A stretch of DNA of 6,460 bases from JANOGU01 sp031406135 (GCA_031406135.1 JANOGU010000164.1:1-6460); one strand, 5' to 3'; shown: positions 1-5,929, counted from the stretch's first letter. Translations and numbers: made by a program. Notes: generated from the sequence alone by a model not told the origin.

Positions 1-379
1 GCACATCGTGTCGAACGTGGTGGGAGAGATCGCCCCGGGCGAGGACGCCCTTTCGGCCCTCCTCGCGGGCCTGCCCGCAGGCACCGTGTCCGGTGCCCCC
101 AAGGTCCGCGCGATGGAGATCATCGACGAGCTTGAACCCGAAAAGCGCGGCATCTATGGCGGGGGCGTCGGCTATTTCGCGGCCAATGGCGAGATGGACT
201 TCTGCATCGCGCTGCGCACCGCGGTGCTGAAGGACGGGAGCCTCTACACCCAGGCCGGCGGCGGCGTGGTGCACGACAGCGACCCCGAGGCCGAATACGT
301 GGAAACCGTCAACAAGGCCCGCGCGCTGCGCGCCGCCGCCGAGGCCGCCGGCCTCTTCGCCGGCCACGGCAACGGCTGA
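1..379 (+). CDS. trpE: Anthranilate synthase component I, C-terminal part (partial, cut by window start)
   Basis: This is the last 125 or so residues of TrpE, which converts chorismate to anthranilate with ammonia supplied by the TrpG glutaminase subunit, the first committed step of cytosolic tryptophan synthesis. Full-length TrpE is about 500 residues, so roughly three quarters lie upstream of the window; codons are in frame from base 2. Visible chorismate-binding-domain motifs are HIVSNVVGE at the left edge, GTVSGAPKVRAMEIIDELEP (bases 83-142), YGGGVGYF, the DFCIALRTA strand, and QAGGGVVHDSDPEAEY followed by VNKARAL near the end. The SGAPK and QAGGG-DSDP segments are family hallmarks around the active site. 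The paralogues PabB and MenF/EntC share this fold, but the AMEIIDELEP and ETVNKARAL segments fit TrpE best. The stop (TGA, 377-379) is followed by a hairpin and the convergent rpsD. No regulatory leader can be seen because the 5' end is missing. Confidence 0.95.
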   Translation, partial: HIVSNVVGEIAPGEDALSALLAGLPAGTVSGAPKVRAMEIIDELEPEKRGIYGGGVGYFAANGEMDFCIALRTAVLKDGSLYTQAGGGVVHDSDPEAEYVETVNKARALRAAAEAAGLFAGHGNG

Positions 380-398
380 GCCCAGCACGGAACGCAAG

Positions 399-422
399 AG
401 GGCCGCGCCCTCGCGCGGCCCT
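399..422. terminator. Bidirectional hairpin terminator between trpE and rpsD
   Basis: A perfect 9-bp stem (399-407 with 414-422, AGGGCCGCG / CGCGGCCCT) closes a 6-base loop (408-413). It lies in the 71-base gap between the convergent stops of trpE and rpsD, so it can fold on either transcript. The tail is short and mixed on the + strand (TTCCCC) and only slightly T-rich on the - strand (CTTGCGTT), so termination may be weak or Rho-assisted. The symmetry and position support the call; the poor U-tracts limit confidence. Confidence 0.7.
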
Positions 423-450
423 TCCCCTGTGCGGCCCCAAGGGCCCGCGA

Positions 451-1071
451 TCAGTTCTTGGCGTAGTATTCCACGACCAGGTTCGGCTCCATCTGCACCG
501 GATAGGGCACATCGCCCAGCGCCGGCTGGCGCACGAACTTCGCGGTCAGCTTGCCGTTGTCGACTTCCAGATAGTCCGGCACGTCGCGTTCGGTCAGGCT
601 CTGCGCTTCCATGATCAGGGCGAGCTGCTTGGACTTCTGCCGCACCTCGACCACGTCGCCTTCCTTGACCCGGTAGGACGCGATGTTCACGCGCTTGCCG
701 TTCACCTGGACGTGGCCGTGGTTGACGAACTGGCGAGCGGCGAAAACGGTGGCGACGAACTTGGCGCGGTAGACCACGGCGTCGAGACGGCGCTCCAGCA
801 GGCCGACCAGATTCTCGCCGGTGTCGCCGGTGACGCGGGCGGCTTCCTGGTAGATGCGCTTGAACTGCTTCTCGGTCAGGTCGCCGTAGTAGCCCTTCAG
901 CTTCTGCTTGGCGCGCAGCTGGGTGCCGAAGTCCGACATCTTGTTCTTGCGGCGCTGGCCGTGCTGGCCGGGGCCGTATTCGCGCTTGTTCAGCGGCGAT
1001 TTCGGACGACCCCAGATGTTCTCGCCCATCCGGCGGTCGATCTTGTGCTTGGCAGCGGTGCGTTTGGTCAC
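451..1071 (-). CDS. rpsD: 30S ribosomal protein S4
   Basis: This encodes the 206-residue primary 16S rRNA-binding protein S4, which nucleates assembly of the 30S body and, with S5 and S12, sets decoding accuracy. The protein starts MTKRTAAKHKIDRRMGENIW and ends VEYYAKN, a full-length S4. The N-terminal rRNA-binding part is about residues 1-93; the S4 RNA-binding fold follows (RRLDAVVYRAKF...FVNHGHVQVNGKRVN, about 94-155). There are no cysteines, so this is the zinc-free type. The reading frame stays open upstream for 35 more codons, but the GTG at 1069-1071 is chosen because the family begins MTKR and because AAGGAG (1080-1085) sits 8 bases ahead of it. In many bacteria rpsD lies in the alpha operon beside rpsM-rpsK-rpoA; here it stands alone with its own leader and promoter candidate, as is usual in alphaproteobacteria. 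Confidence 0.97.
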   Translation of the reverse strand: MTKRTAAKHKIDRRMGENIWGRPKSPLNKREYGPGQHGQRRKNKMSDFGTQLRAKQKLKGYYGDLTEKQFKRIYQEAARVTGDTGENLVGLLERRLDAVVYRAKFVATVFAARQFVNHGHVQVNGKRVNIASYRVKEGDVVEVRQKSKQLALIMEAQSLTERDVPDYLEVDNGKLTAKFVRQPALGDVPYPVQMEPNLVVEYYAKN

Positions 1072-1079
1072 GCGCTGAT

Positions 1080-1085
1080 CTCCTT
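1080..1085 (-). promoter_or_regulatory. Ribosome binding site that fixes the rpsD start
   Basis: AAGGAG on the - strand lies 8 bases from the GTG at 1069-1071. It is one of the two best Shine-Dalgarno matches ahead of a gene in this window, and it decides against the longer in-frame ORF that would begin at 1176. Confidence 0.85.
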
Positions 1086-1140
1086 CGTTGCGGCCCCGAA
1101 GGGCGATGTGAAGGGCGTTGTCCTCTGCCGGAACCCCGGC
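1086..1140 (-). promoter_or_regulatory. Structured 5' leader of rpsD with two small hairpins
   Basis: On the - strand the transcript between the upstream terminator-like hairpin and the ribosome binding site can fold two compact stems. One is GCCGG/CCGGC with a GGTT loop (1127-1140). The other is GCCC/GGGC closed by the exceptionally stable UUCG tetraloop (1093-1104), only 7 bases upstream of the AAGGAG. S4 is an autogenous translational repressor in several bacteria, so structure next to its own ribosome binding site is suggestive. No conserved alphaproteobacterial S4 leader is known to me, and in sequence this rich in G and C short stems arise easily. Confidence 0.4.
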
Positions 1141-1174
1141 CGACAGGTCACCGCTTGCGCGGGCCGCCAACACC

Positions 1175-1205
1175 AAAATGAAACCGGGGGCGGCTGGGCC
1201 CCCGG
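1175..1205 (-). terminator. Intrinsic terminator-like hairpin between the Hint gene and rpsD
   Basis: On the - strand a perfect 8-bp stem CCGGGGGC/GCCCCCGG (1198-1205 with 1184-1191) and a 6-base loop (1192-1197) are followed at once by the T-rich tail TTTCATTTTGG (1183 down to 1173). This is the best Rho-independent terminator in the window. It would stop transcription coming from the Hint gene, whose stop is at 1248-1250. The oddity is that the best rpsD promoter candidate lies upstream of it (1218-1246), so the hairpin would also fall at the very start of the rpsD transcript. Confidence 0.75.
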
Positions 1206-1217
1206 CGTCAGGCGCGG

Positions 1218-1246
1218 CTGGTAGGGTCCGCCGCCCGGCTTGTCAA
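1218..1246 (-). promoter_or_regulatory. Sigma70-type promoter for rpsD
   Basis: On the - strand a perfect -35 TTGACA (1241-1246, preceded by C, the alphaproteobacterial CTTGACA form) is separated by exactly 17 bases from TACCAG (1218-1223), which keeps the first two bases and the fifth of TATAAT. Transcription would begin near 1208-1211, giving rpsD a leader of about 140 bases. The -35 lies immediately downstream of the Hint stop codon (1248-1250). No equally good promoter was seen between here and the rpsD start. The transcription start is inferred from spacing only. Confidence 0.65.
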
Positions 1247-1247
1247 G

Positions 1248-2282
1248 TCACGCCGCGCGACCGTGGCGCAGGATCGCCGCCTCGGCGGCCGTCAGGCAGC
1301 GCCGGGCCGGTCCGCCATAGGCCGCGGCATCGGCCGCAAGGTCAGGAACCAGGGCGAGAAGCGCCGTCCTGGCCGGCGCGGCCAGCGCCTCGAGCGCCGC
1401 CGCGCCGGGATCGAAGCTTTCGGTCTCCAGTCCGTTGGCCCAGACGATCTGGTGCCGCGCGAACAGCAGGTGGACATAGGTCACCTCGCGCAGCAGGTGG
1501 TCGATGGCCACCGCCTGCCCGTCGATCAGGTCGCAGGCCGCCACCAGAACCTCCGGCGTGTTGTAGAGCGCCGCCGCATGCGCCCCCTTCACCAGCATCC
1601 GGTGTCCCGGCGAGACCAGAAGATCGCGCTCCGGACGACCGATGCCCAGCGCGCCGGCGCGGAACCGGATCGGACGCAGCGCGGGCGCGACGTGCAGCCG
1701 CGCCCCCGACAGGTGCGAACAGGCTGCCCACAGCACCTCCTGCTCGCCGTCGTCGCGGGTCTGGACCCGGTCGCCCGGCCGCAGCGTCTCGACCGGGACG
1801 GCACCGCAGGCGGTGCGGATCGCGGTGCCGGGCGTGAAGCAGATCACGCCCCCCGGCGCCGTGGCGGCGGGGGAGCAGGCGGGCGCGCGGACCACCCAGA
1901 GATCGGTCCCCGCCGGCGGCAGCGCCCCGGCAAAGACCAGAAGCCGTGCGCTCCCCGCGTTGTCGATCATCCGGGCTGTCCAGGCCTTGCGGCCGTCGCT
2001 GACCGTAAAGCCCCCCTCGAAGTCCGCAACCGGCCCCGGCGCGGTCACCTCCGGCCCGGCCCCGACGCCCAGCAGCCGACGCACCGACCGGGCCGCGCGC
2101 GCGCGCGTTTCGGCACCGCCCAGCCTGTCCTCCAGCCGCAGCGGCCCGCCGCAAGTGTCGATGCGCATCGGCTCGCCGCTCCAGCGCCAGGTCATGCCCG
2201 GCCCGACCATATCCGGCGGCGCTTCGCGCAGGCCCTCGACCTCGACCTGCGCCCAGGAAATGACAAAGACAGCCTGCCCCAA
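1248..2282 (-). CDS. Hint-domain (Hint_2, hedgehog/intein-type) protein
   Basis: This Hint-fold protein is of a type common in Rhodobacterales; cellular role unknown. In the 344-residue version, an N-terminal module (about 1-145, FVISWAQVEVEGL to DLWVVRAP) has no assignable function. The Hint domain begins at ICFTPGTAI (Cys148), runs through VETLRPGDRVQTRDDGEQEVLW and the block-B-like SPGHRML (His227), and continues through TYVHLLFARHQIVWANGLETESFDPG. The tail (about 295-344) is alanine- and leucine-rich. Cys and S-x-x-H stand where Hint autoprocessing enzymes have their nucleophile and block-B histidine, but the intein C-terminal HN-plus-nucleophile is not evident, so cleavage is unproven. 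There is no convincing signal peptide or membrane segment. The start is uncertain: TTG at 2280-2282 puts FVISW near the N-terminus, as I recall for relatives; an earlier in-frame TTG (2328-2330) gives 360 residues with an arginine-rich extension. Neither has a clear ribosome binding site. Confidence 0.85.
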   Translation of the reverse strand: MGQAVFVISWAQVEVEGLREAPPDMVGPGMTWRWSGEPMRIDTCGGPLRLEDRLGGAETRARAARSVRRLLGVGAGPEVTAPGPVADFEGGFTVSDGRKAWTARMIDNAGSARLLVFAGALPPAGTDLWVVRAPACSPAATAPGGVICFTPGTAIRTACGAVPVETLRPGDRVQTRDDGEQEVLWAACSHLSGARLHVAPALRPIRFRAGALGIGRPERDLLVSPGHRMLVKGAHAAALYNTPEVLVAACDLIDGQAVAIDHLLREVTYVHLLFARHQIVWANGLETESFDPGAAALEALAAPARTALLALVPDLAADAAAYGGPARRCLTAAEAAILRHGRAA

Positions 2283-2357
2283 CGTCCCCGTCCCGTCTTT
2301 GCGCCCGCATCGCGGGCGGCGGTTTTTCAAACCGTTACCGGGACTTCCCGCCTATTT

Positions 2358-2387
2358 CTAGTACGCATTGGCGGATTTTGTGGACAA
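2358..2387 (-). promoter_or_regulatory. Candidate promoter of the Hint gene
   Basis: On the - strand TTGTCC (2382-2387) and TACTAG (2358-2363) are 18 bases apart. The local sequence is conspicuously less G+C-rich than its surroundings. A start near 2351 would give a leader of about 20 bases to the TTG at 2330, or about 70 to the TTG at 2282. Both hexamers are imperfect. Confidence 0.4.
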
Positions 2388-2398
2388 GTGCGCCTTGT
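2384..2398. promoter_or_regulatory. Operator-like inverted repeat over the Hint gene -35
   Basis: ACAAG-N5-CTTGT is a perfect 5-bp inverted repeat with a 5-base centre (TGCGC on the + strand). It overlaps the candidate -35 (2382-2387), a position where a dimeric repressor would act. The half-sites match no regulator I can name. A 5-bp repeat is short and could be chance. Confidence 0.25.
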
Positions 2399-2438
2399 GC
2401 AACAAATGCAGGAGACGCCGCCAGCCCGCCCGCGACCT

Positions 2439-2454
2439 TCCCGCAGGAGCGGGA
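2439..2454 (-). terminator. Weak hairpin after the AsmA-family gene
   Basis: On the - strand, 3 bases after the TAG stop (2458-2460), UCCCGC/GCGGGA (2449-2454 with 2439-2444) forms a 6-bp stem with a UCCU loop. No T-run follows (AAGGTCGCGG), so intrinsic termination would be poor. It may protect the 3' end or work with Rho. Confidence 0.35.
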
Positions 2455-2457
2455 CGC

Positions 2458-4416
2458 CTACTCGCCCTGGTCCACCAGACCTTCGAGCAGGCGCCCGGCC
2501 TCTTCCTCCAGCGCCTCCTCCGCGCGCCGACGGGCGGCATCCTCAAGCGTCTCGCCGTCCAGCAATTCGATTCCGGTCTCGGCCTTCAGCTTTTCTTCGA
2601 GCGCCGCCTTCGCCGCCTCGGCCGCCGCCTTTGCCCTGGCCTCCAGCGCCGCCCTTTCCGCCGCAAGCTCGCGTCCGGCCAGCGCCCTGAGGTCCAGGGT
2701 CAGCCTCGGGTCGGCCCAGGGGCCGGTGAAGCGCAGCGGCACGCCGATCCCGCCCGACCCGTCCGCCCCGGCCAGCGCCGTGGCGGCGATGCCGTAGTCG
2801 ATCACCCGGGCGCCAAGACCCACCGTGCCGGCGCCTTCGGCCGAAATCCCCGGACCGCTGAGCACCAGATCGGTGTTGGACAGTACCCCGTCTGCCATGG
2901 TGAAGCTGGCGCTCAGCCGGTCGAAGTCCGTCGTGCCGTCGCCGGAAACCGAAGCATCGAGAGAGCGCAGGATCGCGGCCAGGTCGATCCCCGCGAAATC
3001 GCCGGGGCCGAGGTCGATCCGGCCCTCGCCGCCCAGGCTCGCCATGATCGCGGCCAGGCTTTCACCGACGCCGAGGAACGCCACCTGCCCCGACCCCGTG
3101 CCCGACAGCCGCCCATAGCCCGACAGCGCCATCAACGCCGCGTTCAGGTCCACCGCCGCCAGCGTCAGGTCGCCGCCGACCGACAGCCCGTCGCGGTCAT
3201 TGAGCACGAACTGCCCGGTCACGCTGCCGCCGAACAGGCCCAGCCGGCGGATCTCGGTCACCGCCCGGGCGCGATCCAGCGTGACCTGCACCTCCACCGG
3301 CGCCGCCGTCACCGCACCGAGCGCCAGGCTGTCGGCGCGCAGCGCCACCTCGGCATCCAGCGCGCCGAGGCCGCCCGGGACCAGCGGGGCGGCCGACCAG
3401 CCCTCGCCTGCGCTCTCGGCGGCCCGGCCTCCGACCACCCCGGGCAGGACCAGTGCGCCCGATGCCAGCTTCGCCACCAGCTTCGGCCGCGGCCCGCCGA
3501 AGGTCAGGTCCGCCGCCCCGGTCAGACTGTTGCCGTCGAGCGCCAGCGTCACCCCGCGCAGGTGAACGGACCCCTCCGGCGCCAGCGTCACCTGTCCTTC
3601 GATCTCTATCTCGCGCGCGCCCAGGCCTTCCGGCAGGTCCAGCGCCGCCAGGCCCAGAAGCGCGGCCAGCGCCCGCGGGTCGCCCAGATCGGCCGACAAC
3701 GCCCCCTCGGCCACAAAGGGCGACCCGCCGGCGCGCCCGTCAAAAGTGACCCGCGCCGCCCCGGCCGCGGCCTCGGCCAGAAGCGGCACGACCCGGCCCG
3801 CCAGTGCCCCGGCCCCGTCCTGCGCGGTGACCTCCAGCATGGCCGGCTGACCGTTCACCTCGGCCTCGACCGTCGCCGTCAGCGGCCCGTCCGCCTGCGG
3901 CATCGCCGCGACCACGGACAGCCCGCCGATGTCGGTCCGCGTGCCCTTGCGATGGTCGATGTAGAGGATGCGCCCGTCGCGCACCTCGGCCCGCACCAGC
4001 GCCGCGGACAAGTCCGCCTCGCCCTCGCCTCCGGTCGCGAAGTCCCAGTTCGCGACCCCCTCCGCCGATCGCTCCAGCGTCACCGCCGGCGCGGTCAGCA
4101 CCAGCTTCTCGATCACCACCTCGCCGCGGACCAGCGCCATCAGGTCCACCCCGAGGTCGAGCCCCTCGGCGGCGAGGAACGGACCCTCCTGCGACCAACT
4201 GGCATTGGCGATGGTGACCGGCCCGGTTTCCACCCCCAGGATCGGCCAGATCGAGGGCTTGACCGGCCCGGCGATGGTGATCGCCCGCCCGGTCCGCGAC
4301 TCCAGTTCGCGCGCCGCAAGCGCCGCGATGCGCTCGGCGGGGATCAGCGCGACCGCGCCGAGGATCAGCACCACCGCGGTCATCACCGCCACACCGATGC
4401 GCAGGATCAGCCTCAC
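2458..4416 (-). CDS. AsmA-family inner-membrane-anchored protein
   Basis: This 652-residue protein belongs to the AsmA family, long envelope proteins related to bridge-like lipid transporters and linked to outer-membrane lipid homeostasis; the substrate here is unknown. One membrane anchor (about 5-25, LILRIGVAVMTAVVLILGAVALI) is followed by the typical ESRTGRAITIAGPVKPSIWPILGVETGPVTIANASW segment (about 39-73). A long beta-rich region comes next. The C-terminal AsmA signature includes GYGRLSGTGSGQVAF, the FDRLSASFTMADGVLSN motif and VPLRFTGPWADPRLTLDL (about 559-576). The tail (577-652) is almost purely Ala/Glu/Arg/Leu and probably one or more long helices or a coiled coil. The anchor implies that the bulk is periplasmic. 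The start is GTG (4414-4416), 6 bases after GGGGG; the next ATG, at residue 12, would cut the anchor. It diverges from rimO and is 127 bases upstream of the first possible Hint start. Confidence 0.9.
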   Translation of the reverse strand: MRLILRIGVAVMTAVVLILGAVALIPAERIAALAARELESRTGRAITIAGPVKPSIWPILGVETGPVTIANASWSQEGPFLAAEGLDLGVDLMALVRGEVVIEKLVLTAPAVTLERSAEGVANWDFATGGEGEADLSAALVRAEVRDGRILYIDHRKGTRTDIGGLSVVAAMPQADGPLTATVEAEVNGQPAMLEVTAQDGAGALAGRVVPLLAEAAAGAARVTFDGRAGGSPFVAEGALSADLGDPRALAALLGLAALDLPEGLGAREIEIEGQVTLAPEGSVHLRGVTLALDGNSLTGAADLTFGGPRPKLVAKLASGALVLPGVVGGRAAESAGEGWSAAPLVPGGLGALDAEVALRADSLALGAVTAAPVEVQVTLDRARAVTEIRRLGLFGGSVTGQFVLNDRDGLSVGGDLTLAAVDLNAALMALSGYGRLSGTGSGQVAFLGVGESLAAIMASLGGEGRIDLGPGDFAGIDLAAILRSLDASVSGDGTTDFDRLSASFTMADGVLSNTDLVLSGPGISAEGAGTVGLGARVIDYGIAATALAGADGSGGIGVPLRFTGPWADPRLTLDLRALAGRELAAERAALEARAKAAAEAAKAALEEKLKAETGIELLDGETLEDAARRRAEEALEEEAGRLLEGLVDQGE

Positions 4417-4449
4417 CGCAGGCCCCCGTGGTCCGCCGCCTCGACGCTG

Positions 4450-4479
4450 AGTCTAGGTCCGCAGGCCACAGGCCCGCAA
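4450..4479 (-). promoter_or_regulatory. Candidate promoter of the AsmA-family gene
   Basis: On the - strand TTGCGG (4474-4479, preceded by C) is 18 bases from TAGACT (4450-4455). A start near 4443 would leave about 26 bases before the GTG. Both boxes are partial matches; the divergent context requires a promoter somewhere in this 136-base gap. Confidence 0.35.
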
Positions 4480-4491
4480 GCGCGGCCTGCG
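4460..4491. repeat. Inverted repeat in the AsmA/rimO divergent region
   Basis: CGCAGGCC (4460-4467) and GGCCTGCG (4484-4491) are a perfect 8-bp inverted repeat with a 16-base centre. It overlaps the -35 and spacer of the AsmA promoter candidate and lies just upstream of the rimO promoter candidate, so it could be an operator for one or both genes or simply GC-rich chance. No known regulator site is recognised. Confidence 0.3.
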
Positions 4492-4516
4492 CCGCCTCGG
4501 CAGGCTGCCGCCGGCC

Positions 4517-4545
4517 TTCCCAAGCGGCGCCGCGCGGCCTATAGG
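4517..4545 (+). promoter_or_regulatory. rimO promoter, positioned for a leaderless transcript
   Basis: TTCCCA (4517-4522, 4 of 6 matches to TTGACA) and TATAGG (4540-4545) are exactly 17 bases apart. The 7 bases 4546-4552 separate the -10 from the A of the rimO ATG at 4553. Normal initiation distance therefore puts the first transcribed base on or next to the start codon. The absence of any Shine-Dalgarno sequence before the ATG agrees with this. Confidence 0.55.
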
Positions 4546-4552
4546 CGCGGCC

Positions 4553-5929
4553 ATGTCGCACAACCCGCCCGACCTCCGCCCCGACCTTGCCCGCTCGCTG
4601 ATCCCCGACACGCGGCGCGCGGGCCAGCCGACCATCGGCATGGTCTCGCTCGGCTGCCCCAAGGCGCTGGTGGACAGCGAGCGCATCCTGACCCGGCTGC
4701 GCGCCGAGGGCTACGCGATCTCGCCCGACTATCAGGGCGCCGAGGCGGTCATCGTGAACACCTGCGGCTTCCTCGATTCGGCCAAGGCCGAGAGCCTGGA
4801 GGCGATCGGCGAGGCGCTGCGCGAGAACGGGCGGGTGATCGTCACCGGCTGCCTGGGCGCGAACCCGGAATACATCACCGGCGCGCATCCGAAGGTCCTC
4901 GCCGTCACCGGCCCGCAGCAGTACGAGGCGGTGCTCGACGCGGTCCACGCCGTGGTGCCGCCGGCGCCCGACCCGTTCGTGGACCTGATCCCGCCGCAGG
5001 GGGTGAAGCTCACCCCCCGGCACTACAGCTACCTCAAGATCGCCGAGGGCTGCGACCACGCCTGCAAGTTCTGCATCATCCCCGACATGCGCGGCCGGCT
5101 GATCTCGCGGCCCGCCAGGGCAGTGCTGCGCGAGGCGGAAAAGCTGGTCGCCGCCGGGGTAAGGGAACTGCTGGTCATCAGCCAGGACACCTCCGCCTAC
5201 GGCACCGACTGGAAGGGGCGCGAGGAGAAGTTCCCGATCACGTCGCTCGCCCGCGACCTCGGCAGCCTCGGCGCCTGGGTGCGGCTGCACTACGTCTACC
5301 CCTATCCGCATGTGGCCGAGCTGATCCCGCTGATGGCCGCCAATTCTGAAGGAGGCGGTCTGGTCCTGCCCTATCTCGACATCCCGTTCCAGCACGCCCA
5401 CCCCGACACCCTGCGCCGCATGGCCCGGCCCGCCGCCGCCGAACGCACGCTGGACCGGATCCGCGACTGGCGCGCGGTCTGCCCGGAGATCACGCTGCGC
5501 TCCACCTTCATCGTCGGCTACCCCGGCGAGACCGAAGCCGAATTCCAGACGCTGCTGGACTGGCTCGACGCGGCGCAACTCGACCGGGTCGGCTGCTTCC
5601 GCTACGAGAACGTCGCCGGCGCGCGGTCCAACGCGCTGCCCGACCACGTGCCGGAGGAGGTCAAGGACGACCGCTTCGCCCGCTTCATGGCAAAGGCGCA
5701 GGCGATTTCGGAGGCGAAGCTCGCCGCGAAGGTCGGCCAGCGGCTGGAGGTCATCGTCGACGAGGTGGACGCCGAAGGCGCCACATGCCGCACCCGAGCC
5801 GACGCGCCGGAAATCGACGGCAACCTCTACATCGACGAGGGGTTCGAGGGACTGGCCCTTGGCGACATCGTGACGGTGGAAGTGGAGGAGGCGGGGGAGT
5901 ATGACCTGTGGGGGCGGCGCGCGCGCTAG
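4553..5929 (+). CDS. rimO: Ribosomal protein S12 methylthiotransferase RimO
   Basis: RimO is a cytosolic radical-SAM enzyme that adds a methylthio group to the conserved aspartate of ribosomal protein S12 (Asp89 in E. coli numbering). The 458 residues hold the whole enzyme. The N-terminal MTTase domain (about 26-140) has cluster cysteines Cys35 (SLGCPKALVDSE), Cys71 (VNTCGF) and Cys100 (VTGCLGA). The radical-SAM domain (about 158-388) has the CxxxCxxC motif CDHACKFC (Cys167, 171, 174), ISQDTSAYG, LPYLDIPFQHAHP and FIVGYPGETEAEF. A C-terminal TRAM domain (about 389-455) follows. IIPDMRGRLISRP and the QHAHP segment distinguish it from MiaB. The ATG at 4553 has no ribosome binding site but a -10 placed for leaderless transcription. 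An unusual point is ANSEGGGLV (263-271), about five residues longer than the E. coli loop and partly in rare codons. An S12 gene is not in this window. Confidence 0.97.
   Translation: MSHNPPDLRPDLARSLIPDTRRAGQPTIGMVSLGCPKALVDSERILTRLRAEGYAISPDYQGAEAVIVNTCGFLDSAKAESLEAIGEALRENGRVIVTGCLGANPEYITGAHPKVLAVTGPQQYEAVLDAVHAVVPPAPDPFVDLIPPQGVKLTPRHYSYLKIAEGCDHACKFCIIPDMRGRLISRPARAVLREAEKLVAAGVRELLVISQDTSAYGTDWKGREEKFPITSLARDLGSLGAWVRLHYVYPYPHVAELIPLMAANSEGGGLVLPYLDIPFQHAHPDTLRRMARPAAAERTLDRIRDWRAVCPEITLRSTFIVGYPGETEAEFQTLLDWLDAAQLDRVGCFRYENVAGARSNALPDHVPEEVKDDRFARFMAKAQAISEAKLAAKVGQRLEVIVDEVDAEGATCRTRADAPEIDGNLYIDEGFEGLALGDIVTVEVEEAGEYDLWGRRAR

Noticed and set aside
1072..1176. A 35-residue N-terminal extension of S4
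   Set aside because: The S4 family begins at MTKR, and the AAGGAG is placed for the GTG at 1069-1071; the extension is the leader read in frame.
1248..2282. A true intein in the Hint gene
   Set aside because: The sequence on either side of the Hint core does not form a recognisable host protein, and no C-terminal HN followed by Cys/Ser/Thr is evident; a free-standing Hint_2 protein fits better.
2407..2418. A 12-base direct repeat, TGCAGGAGACGC, also at 6373-6384
   Set aside because: One or two exact 12-base matches are expected by chance in 6.4 kb, more so in biased sequence; the flanks do not match and there is no element between the copies.
1118..2690. Long + strand open frames opposite the Hint gene
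   Set aside because: They are Arg/Pro/Ala-rich, antisense to a gene with clear Hint motifs, and lack credible ribosome binding sites or family similarity.
2368..5349. A 993-codon open frame on the + strand across the AsmA antisense strand and into rimO
   Set aside because: It is a shadow frame of G/C-rich third positions: the product is rich in Arg, Gln, Pro and His, shows no family motif, and runs through the well-supported AsmA (-) and rimO (+) genes in another frame.
451..5929. Functional coupling of rpsD and rimO through ribosomal accuracy
   Set aside because: S4 and S12 do interact functionally, but the genes are on opposite strands, about 3.5 kb apart, with two unrelated genes between; nothing in the sequence shows shared control.
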